Assembly (NCBI GenBank): GCA_030544215.1
Contig: JARZZO010000013.1
Coordinates: 26,519,229-26,583,228, forward strand
Length of the DNA stretch: 64,000 bases
Source: Zantedeschia hybrid cultivar
Taxonomy: Eukaryota > Streptophyta > Magnoliopsida > Alismatales > Araceae
Direction: 5' to 3'
The notes beneath the pieces are model-generated. The model made no database searches. It was not told the DNA's origin and saw nothing but the letters and a program-made list of their open reading frames with translations. Of this stretch, positions 56,644 through 64,000 are shown piece by piece (position 1 is the first letter of the stretch; each line of letters starts with the position of its first letter). The translations under genes were made by a program, and so were the position numbers.

Positions 56644-59600
56644 CATAGGAGAGCAATCTCCCTTGACACCCTACCAACCTAGTTTGGAAGTTATTGACCA
56701 ACTTGCTCTAGTCCTTGCATCTTAGTGCACTAGGGGTGAGAGGCATCCGTAGATATGATAGGGGGAAGTTCCCTCTAGGGAAACACATCATAGTTGCTTT
56801 ATTAAGCTCTCTCCTCCCTGTGTTGAGACCAATGAGTTGACATTTTTGGAAATTCACCTTAAGACCTACTTCCTTCTCAAAGATTTCAAGCATGATTCTT
56901 GCCATGAATAGCTACTCCTTTGCATTAGAGAGAAAGTGAATAGCATCCTCTGCATATTGGAGATGGGAGATAAGAAGCCCCTGCTATGAAACCTGAAACC
57001 CTCTGATAAGACTTGGAACTCAACAAGTAAGCAACCAAGATGAAAAGAAAGGTTGATAGTGGGTCGCCTTGGTGAAGACCCCTACTGCTATGGGAAGAAA
57101 GGGGTAGGTTGGCCATTAATCTGAACCACAAGACACAACACCTTACCCAAGAGACTCATTTATCACCAACGTCTATCTTAACAATACTTGGAAAAGGCAC
57201 TCCCAACTGACTCTATCATAAGCTTTCTTAAAATTCAACTTAACTACAAGTTCCTTCATATTATGGAGCTTCATGAAGTGAAGATACTCATGTGCCACAA
57301 GAAAATTTCCTTAAATAAGGTGGTCCTTAATAAAAGCCCCCTGATAATTGATCATGACTCTGCCTGCAATCATCTCAAGTCTAGAAGCCATCACTTTGGT
57401 AATAATCTTGTAGACTGTCATTCAACAGATTGATTGTCTTGAAATTCCTCTAGCAATCTGCTCCCCCCTTCTTGGGAATTAGGACTAGGTAAGTTTTGTT
57501 GATATCTTTGAGATGCACTCTACCTTCTTGGAAGTTTAGTAAGGCCCGAAGGATGTCACTCTTGACAATGTCCCAATAGTGCTGAAAGAAAACCATGGGG
57601 AAGCCATTTGACCCATTGGATTTGCCCCATGCTAAAGCAAAGACTGCCTTCTCAATCTCGTCCTCTGAAATAGGAGAAGAAATGTTATTCCTCTCTTCCG
57701 GGACAAAGTGGCGAGGAGGCCATCTACAAAACTAGGCCGTCCCACTAGATCTTCAGAGAATAGCCCGGAGTAGAAGTTTTGAGCATGTTGTTTGATCTAT
57801 GTAGCACTATTAAACACTATATTTCCATCTCTTAGACACTTAATTTGATTTAATCTTCTTCTGCCTTAAGCCACCCTCTGTAAGTATGCCATGTTTCGAT
57901 CCCCTTCATTGATCCATTTTTTCTAGCCCTCTATTTTCAAAAAACCTCTTCCTTAAAGAGGATCTCATTAACATCCGCCCTAAGGGTCTCCCTACATTCT
58001 GCCTTCTTCGTCTAGTAGACTTGTTTCCTCCAAAGCATTTAAGGCATCCAGCTGGTTCATAATTTTATCCTTGGCCATCTTCCCAAGTAACGTTCTCTCG
58101 ACACCCCATCTAGCAAGCTCTCTGGCCAAACACTTAAGTTTGCAGGCAAGTCTAGCCGTAGCATTTGATGCCTATTGTGGTTGACTACACCTTCACAACC
58201 AATTCTCTAAAGCCATCTTTCTATAGTCAGAATTTCTCTAATTGGAATCTCGGCCATCTAAAGTAAAATACCATTGGATTTGAGAAGGATTGGCTTGTGA
58301 TCCAGCATTGTCTTGGTCAACTGCTCAGCTTGCAAAAAGGGGATGTGGTCCTCCCAATCTAGAGATGCTAGAAACCTATCTAGACTGGAGTGTGAATGGT
58401 CCTCTCTAATGTTAGACCAAGGAAAGAGCATATTAAGAGTGGGCATATCTACAATTGCTATGAAGGCCTTAAAATCCTCCATCTCTCCTACAAAGGGCGA
58501 GGGACCACTCCTCTCATCCGAGGAGGCTATCGCATTAAAATCCCCTACAAGGTGCCACGGCCTCACTGATGTTGAAAGAAAAGGAGCCCTTCTTAGAGTG
58601 CCTTCTTTTCAGCCCTGCTCTAAGGGTCATACACGCTATTAAAGTCCCACTCAGATCATCAATGAGATTATGAAATCTTAATGAAACTGCAAATCTAACC
58701 ACTTGCATGAAGCTTGTCACCTCTTTCACTACATATTCATTCCACAAAATCATAGTTCCTCCTGTAGTGTCCACAAGAAGAGAAAACACTCCCTTTGACA
58801 ACCTACTTCTTTCAATCTCCCTTATGATTGCCTTACCTTTTGTCTCACATTTCATCTCCTAGATGCATAGGATAACCGTTCTGCATCTCCTAACAAACTC
58901 TCTTACTGCTCTCTTCCTCTCCTTCCCGCACATCTCCCTAGTATTCCATGAGATAATTCTCATTTGAAAGTAATATACTTCCTTTAACTTGCCTCCTCTA
59001 ACTCTTTTGACCCCTCCTTTGACCCTCCCTCCTCTCTCTCCCTCATGACTGACTTCCCTCCCTCAACTATACGGGCCATAACCAGCTACCAACTCTTTTG
59101 GATTTTCAAGAAAACCTGCCTCATGTCTTTATCTATCCCATCAAAAGAAATGCCCACCTTCTTAGCAACCTTCCTAGCCTGCTCCTTAGTAATTCACTCC
59201 ACCTTGGCAATCAGCTCCTTTTTTGTCTCTCTCCAGTCCACCATGTCCGTCAGCTTCCTCCTTTGAGACCACCGCATCAAATGAAGCCTCCTCCTATCCT
59301 CGGCTGCTTCCCTCAACCCCTATTTGCTGTCCCTCGAGCGGGGATTCTGGAACCCAAGATTTCTAATCCTTTTAAGTAGGTCGGTGAAGAGTCTCCATGG
59401 ATCAGCAGGCGAAGTCTCATCCAAGGAGGAGTTTTGTGCTCCCTTACTCCTCAGTAGGGGGGCCTTGGATTCCATTAGGGCAAGAACGCTCACATGGGGA
59501 CAGAGTGGAGTCCTATCCTCCACAGCTAAGAGATCCCACGCGGTTGCCCTCAGGGAGCGGGGCAGGACCATTACATCGCCTGGAGAAGAGGAATGGCAAA

Positions 59601-60015
59601 CCACCTCCCTCCTAGCAGAAAGCTGGCATTGGTTACTAGCATCCTCTGTTCCATGCCACTATCCAGGCTCCGTGTTGGCAACAAAAGGGTTGTAGCTACA
59701 GAAGGTGGGGCAACACCGGTTGGCAAAGGCCGATGAGGGACAGTAGGCACCGCAGGGAAGTGGATGGAGGAGCTAGAAGGCCGGAGGTGGTCCTACGGTA
59801 TAGAAAAAGGCTACAATAGGTGGCGGCACCTGTCGGGCGGGGAAGATGAATTCCATCGCATCCCCACGTAGGTGTAGAGCAATCGGGTAAGTCATCGGGT
59901 TGGCCCAATGACTTCACCCGTAGCTCCCTGGATCGAGCTGCCCTTATGTCCAAAGGCTTCGATCTAACTGGGCCCGCGGGTGGGCAACTACTGGCTATTG
60001 GTTCAGAAAATTTTG
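56644..60015 (-). mobile_element. L1-clade LINE, 5' part (ORF1 region and ORF2), interrupted by the Tat element
   Basis: ORF2 starts at 58963 on the minus strand (MRIISWNTREMCGKERKRAV, then IQEMKCE-like sense with one stop). The endonuclease follows: LLVDTTGGTMILWNEYVVKE (58855-58535) and RPWHLVGDFNAIASSDERSG (58566-58258, holding the GDFNA catalytic block). RT blocks appear in several frames near 57650-57000, including SSRGLHQGDPLSTFLFILVA. Near 56905-56708 KEVGLKVNFQKCQLIGLNTG leads to the LLSYG block at the Tat insertion. ORF1 remnants occupy about 59950-59050 with no recognisable finger. The 5' end is approximate. The remaining ORF2 is at 35590-37065. Confidence 0.8.
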
Positions 60016-60138
60016 AAACTCCGAAGGTTTGTGCTATTGAAAGAACTCTTTCCCATTGGTATGGCAGGTTCCGACAATGTCAAGTGTTTGGATTCTGGGA
60101 GTGACTTCTATAATTCTGGAAGAACCAATTGTCATATG
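60016..60138. other. Short segment between L1 and copia LTR
   Basis: Could be the 5' UTR of the L1 or the pre-insertion target of the copia element. Nothing specific seen. Confidence 0.35.
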
Positions 60139-61684
60139 TGTTGGGTTCTTGGGTTTCTCCAGATCTCCGCGCAGTGGAAATAAAATAATAACGGCGATTG
60201 TTCCTATTTTGAAAATACCAAAAACCAGATTATCGGATAATCGGTTCTTACCGTGTGCGGATTCAAATCTACAACCGTTCGGTTCCGTCGGTGCGATACC
60301 GCAAGTCGCGTAAGCGCCCAGCCTCTAGCGAAGTCCACGCGATCCTCCTCGCGACGGATATCCTCACGTTCCTCGTTCTTTGCAGCCTACGAAGTCTCCG
60401 TCGTTTGCCGCAACGCGCAGATGATTTTCCGTCGAACGAGATTCGGAGATGCGGCGGAGCAGATCCGGGGATCTGGATTCTTCTGGGGCACTAGAGAGAG
60501 AGAGAAAGAGAGGCGGGGGCGGCTAGGGTTAGCAGCAGCTTGGCCTGCTCAGCTCGTTCGCTATATTTTATACTAACCGCGCGGTTTTTCATAAAAACCC
60601 CCGGTTTATATAAAACCCACTTATTTATCCATCGTCTTAAGAATCATTTGTGTGTGACCTTCTAGGCCCAATTACCAGTCCGGTTAATAGTCCAATAAGC
60701 CCAGTAACTCCTTACTGGCTTTATTAATCAATTAATAACTCTTTATTAATTAATTAATCAATCGAATTGATGTCGCACATCGAATTAGACCGGGCTTCCG
60801 ATCACGTTGGGTGCCAAGCAACACCGCATGAACCCGGAAGGTATCGGGGTTAAGTAACCCACTTTTGGAATCTTTTCGCCGACAGTTACCGTGTTGATAT
60901 AATCCTTCATTCATACAATGCTCTCGAGTCAACTCAGGGTATGACGTGCTGTCAAACCCTAACCGGTCTACTCACTTGGATTGGATGCCGCTGATGAATA
61001 TTGGAAAACTACTTTCCTGATATTATCGTCCGCCCTGGCCAGGAACTTCCGCGCATCCTTCCTAGAGCATTCTCTCTCTAAGTACCGAGAGCGAATGATT
61101 CCTTATTGACACACAATTTCCTTCGATGGTATTCCGTTGTACCCGATCCTTGGTTGTTTAGAATCCCGTAGTTAGAGATTCATAAACCAAGGTCAAAGCA
61201 CAGAAGTCCACCGACAAGGTGTCATTGGTGTCTCAGGTCCGAAGACCATCCACACAACTGCGACAATAGAATCAAGCTGATTGACAGTGATGTACAATAC
61301 CATCCAACGATTCAGTCGGATCAGTTTAGTGAACTCATTCTCCAATGAGCACCTACAGATTCGCCTTAGTGTCTCCACACAAGTGACTTATGAGATTAGT
61401 CACCTTCATCATATGAGCAGGAGTAATGTGTACTAGTCTAACCGGATATCCGATGTCCTTCTCGGATATCTTCTGACTAGGAACAAATAAGAATATGTGT
61501 GTTTAAGTGATCAGTCTCACTAGTATGATCTCATCATAATATGATCACTATCACACATATTCACGGACTTCATTATGGGACGTTAATTAATACGATTTAT
61601 ACACAATGAATATTATGTCATTATATTAATAAATGAATGAGATTTACGTAGTCTGATTGGCTTGTAGGCCACCTAAGACTAACA
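60139..61684 (-). repeat. 3' LTR of a Ty1/copia element
   Basis: On the plus strand it runs from TGTTGGGTTCTTGGG to AGACTAACA (1546 bp; ends TGTT/AACA). It lies directly beyond the polypurine tract CCAAGTGGGAGAT (minus strand 61697 to 61685), which fixes the right-hand boundary. The left boundary rests on the TGTT/AACA match because the other LTR is outside the window. Confidence 0.75.
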
Positions 61685-61697
61685 ATCTCCCACTTGG
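61685..61697 (-). promoter_or_regulatory. Polypurine tract of the copia element
   Basis: The minus strand reads CCAAGTGGGAGAT directly before LTR start TGTTAGTCTTAGG. It would prime plus-strand DNA synthesis. Confidence 0.75.
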
Positions 61698-61698
61698 A

Positions 61699-62004
61699 TT
61701 AAAGCCAATCACCTTTATGCAGTAAGCCTATAGACTCTAGGTGATGTTCAAACATAATTTGAGCCAACGGCTTTGTCAGTGGATCTGCTATATTATCGAC
61801 AGATGAAACTCTTTCCACAACTACATCTCCTTTGGATATGATATCCCTAATAAGATGAAAGCGCCTCAGAATATCTTTCGATTTCTGATGAGATCGCGAC
61901 TCTTTCACTTGTGCAATCGCTCCATTGTTGTCGCACAACAGCGGAACATGATCAAAGATGCAAGGAACTATGTCAAGGTTGGTGATGAACTTCTTCAACC
62001 ACAC
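61699..62004 (-). pseudogene. Copia RNase H C-terminal part
   Basis: LCDNNGAIAQVKESRSHQKS, DILRRFHLIRDIISKGDVVV and VSSVDNIADPLTKPLAQIMF are the classic end of copia polyproteins: RNase H with its catalytic D in CDN and the ADPLTKPL block. The stop lies 15 nt before the polypurine tract. It is separated from the RT frames upstream by stops and frameshifts between 62004 and 62187. Confidence 0.85.
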
Positions 62005-62186
62005 TACTTCCTTGAAAGCTTCAGTTGTAGCAATGTGCTCAGCTTCAGTCGTTGAATTTGCAATGGGTGCTTGCTTATAACTCTTCTAGCACACTGCTCC
62101 TCTGTTCAAAATAAGCACGAATCCAGATATAGACTTACTGTCATCTGGATCTGACTGGAAACTCGAGTCAGTAATGCTTCGTAGTT

Positions 62187-63163
62187 TCAAGTCACCTCCT
62201 CTATAGACAAGAACATATCCTTAGTTCTTCTCAAGTACTTAAGGATACATTTCACTTCTTTCCAGTGCTCTTCGCCTGGATTAGCATGAAATCTGCTCGT
62301 AACACTTAGAGTAAATACAACATCAGGCCGTGTATATAGCATGGCATACATAATAGATCTTATGGCAGAGGCATAGGGAACTCTATCCATGAATGCCCTC
62401 TCATTAAGAGTCTTAGGAGACTGCTCCTTTGAGAAACTAATTCCACGTCTCATTGGTATGAGACCTCTTTTGAAATTTTCCATGCCAAACCTTTTGACTA
62501 TGGTATCTATGTATAAGGATTAGGTCATTCCAAGCATCCTCTTTGATCTATCTCTATAGATCCGTATTCCCAATATGTAGGATGCTTCTCCCAAATCCTT
62601 CATGAAGAAGTTTTTCGACAGCCAGATCTTTACTGATGACATCATAGCTACATCATTCCTAATGAGTAGTATGTCATCTACGTAAAGAACTAAGAAGGTG
62701 ACTGCGCTCCCACTGGTCTTCATGTACACACAAGGCTCATCTTCATTCTTAATGAAGTCATAAGACTTGACAGCCTCGTCAAATCTTATGTTCCAGCTCC
62801 GAAAAGTATGCTTCAGTCCATAAATAGACCTCTGAAGCTTGCACACTTTATCTGGAGATTCTTTGGATGTGAAACCTTCTGGTTGTATCATATACACCTC
62901 TTTTTCAAGGTTACCGTTGAAGAAGGCAGTAGAACTCTGATCGACTTTATCATGGCAACTAGTGAGAAAGTCTCGTCATAGTCAATTCCTTGCCTTTGAC
63001 GATATCCCTTTGCCACCAACCTTGCCTTATAAGTATCGATCCGTCCATCAGCACCGATCTTTCTCTTAAAGATCCACTTGCATCCGATGGGTACAATACC
63101 TTCGGGCAAGTCCTCTAAGTTCCAAACTTGGTTGGTGTATATGGACTGGATTTCTGAGTTCAT
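62187..63163 (-). pseudogene. Copia reverse transcriptase with motif-A deletion
   Basis: N-terminal block WNLEDLPEGIVPIGCKWIFK and YKARLVAKGYRQRQGIDYDE (63163-62888), then after a break MIQPEGFTSKESPDKVCKLQ, SIYGLKHTFRSWNIRFDEAV and the catalytic LVLYVDDILLIRND (62897-62520). The C-terminal part follows with YASAIRSIMYAMLYTRPDVV (62483-62187). Between IKSIRVLL and TAFFNGNLEKEVYMIQPEGF the usual motif A (QMDVKTAF with a catalytic Asp) is missing through a deletion near 62940. The RT is dead. Confidence 0.85.
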
Positions 63164-63317
63164 GACTTATGGCCATTTTCCGGCTTCTGGGCCTTCTATG
63201 GCCTACTGGTAGGTTTTAGGATCATCATCCTCATTATATTATACCTTAGGCTCACCTTTAGTGATATGTCCCACATATTGTTCAGGTAGTCTAGGTAATC
63301 TACCAGATCTACGAGGC

Positions 63318-63998
63318 TCATGTGTGTACCTGAACAGATTCAGAAATTGATATCTCATCTGATGATAATGCAACTGTTGGAGGATCTGGAACCTCTTTCA
63401 ATACTATTTTACTCCCACTGTCCTCCTGGAGAAGGTATTCCTCTTCCAAGAAGACAGCTTTCCTAGTGACAAACACCTTTTGTTCACCAGGATGGTAAAA
63501 ATAGTATCCAAAGGTTTCCTTTGGATATCCCACAAACCTGCATTTATCAGTTCGTGATTCCAGCTTGTCTGGATCATACCTCTTTACATAAGCAGGACAA
63601 CCCCAGACTTTAACATGTTTAAATTCTGGCTTCCTGTCTTTCCATATCTCATATGGAGTAGAGGTTACAGACTTACTGGGTACTCTGTTCAGTAGGTATG
63701 CTGCTGACTCTAGAGCATACCCCCAGAGGGACACTGGTAATCTTGAAAAGCTCATCATGGATCGCACCATGTCCAACAAGGTACGATTCCTCCTTTCTGA
63801 TACACCATTCATCTGTGGTGTATATGGAGGGGTCAGCTGAGAAAGGATACCATTATCTTTTAAGAATTGTGTGAAATTAGTACTCAAGTATTCTCCTCCT
63901 CGATCTGATCGAAGAACTTTAATACTCTTTCTTAATTGCTTCTCTAACTCATTCTTAAAATTCTTGAACTTCTCAAATACTTTCGACTTGTACTTCAT
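63318..63998 (-). CDS. Copia integrase core and linker (partial at window edge)
   Basis: The frame is open for 226 codons: IKVLRSDRGGEYLSTNFTQF (catalytic D), LTPPYTPQMNGVSERRNRTL (catalytic E), SLWGYALESAAYLLNRVPSK, then FKHVKVWGCPAYVKRYDPDK and CRFVGYPKETFGYYFYHPGE. This is the integrase core and C-terminal region that inserts cDNA. It continues past the right edge. The stop at its 3' end, before the RT frame, is another break in what should be one polyprotein. Confidence 0.88.
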   Translation of the reverse strand: MKYKSKVFEKFKNFKNELEKQLRKSIKVLRSDRGGEYLSTNFTQFLKDNGILSQLTPPYTPQMNGVSERRNRTLLDMVRSMMSFSRLPVSLWGYALESAAYLLNRVPSKSVTSTPYEIWKDRKPEFKHVKVWGCPAYVKRYDPDKLESRTDKCRFVGYPKETFGYYFYHPGEQKVFVTRKAVFLEEEYLLQEDSGSKIVLKEVPDPPTVALSSDEISISESVQVHT

Positions 63999-64000
63999 TA

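Larger units (their letters stand above)
61685..64000 (-). mobile_element. Ty1/copia retrotransposon internal region, cut by the window edge
   Basis: Order on the minus strand: integrase (from the window edge to 63318), RT (63163 to about 62187), RNase H (62004-61699), polypurine tract, LTR. Integrase upstream of RT defines Ty1/copia. Several frame breaks show that it is defective. Gag, protease and the 5' LTR are beyond the right edge. Confidence 0.88.

Overview
This window is plant nuclear DNA, almost certainly from an angiosperm. It shows a spliced nuclear gene with GT-AG introns, AT-rich non-coding DNA, and plant-type transposable elements: Athila- and Tat-like Ty3/gypsy, Ty1/copia, L1 and RTE LINEs, and hAT elements with their MITEs. 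The species cannot be named from sequence alone. Only one ordinary host gene is visible; most of the rest is nested mobile DNA.

Layout, left to right. (1) 1-6477: 5' part of a decayed Athila-type Ty3/gypsy element on the minus strand (RT, protease and gag remnants, primer-binding site, about 2-kb LTR) that runs off the left edge. (2) 6478-8009: AT-rich upstream DNA, then a GC-rich 5' leader with a telo-box and a short upstream ORF. (3) 8010-32347, plus strand: a four-exon gene for a protein resembling the uncharacterised plant family typified by Arabidopsis At4g26450. Exons 1-3 lie at 8010-10655 and the last exon at 32295-32347, so the third intron is about 21.6 kb. That intron holds an RTE LINE split by two L1 LINEs and a hAT MITE, a further MITE and a foldback element inside the first L1, a decayed hAT transposase gene, a cluster of foldback repeats, two more MITEs and a degenerate minisatellite. 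(4) 32348-35590: 3' flank with MITE relics. (5) 35590-60015: a minus-strand L1 cut in two by a 19.6-kb Tat-like Ty3/gypsy element (37066-56638) with 1331-bp LTRs and a 5-bp target duplication (TCTAC). (6) 60139-64000: 3' LTR and pol of a minus-strand Ty1/copia element running off the right edge.

The Tat-like element is the most interesting object. Its sense strand carries gag, protease with a G-patch domain, an unrecognised ORF, RT with two RNase H domains, and integrase. The 7.5 kb between pol and the 3' LTR carries two antisense, intron-containing genes for plant mobile domain (PMD) proteins. Non-coding parts of the element (both LTRs upstream of the TATA box, the leader, and the DNA upstream of each PMD gene) carry about twenty copies of a 32-54-nt imperfect hairpin whose arms are GCGTC/GACGC flanked by A and T runs. 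This suggests an element-encoded protein family plus a dispersed element-specific DNA motif. This copy is damaged (amber codons, frameshifts, an integrase deletion, an altered protease active site), although its LTRs differ at only about 30 positions by eye.

All calls come from reading the sequence and the translations by eye. No database search, alignment program or expression data was available.
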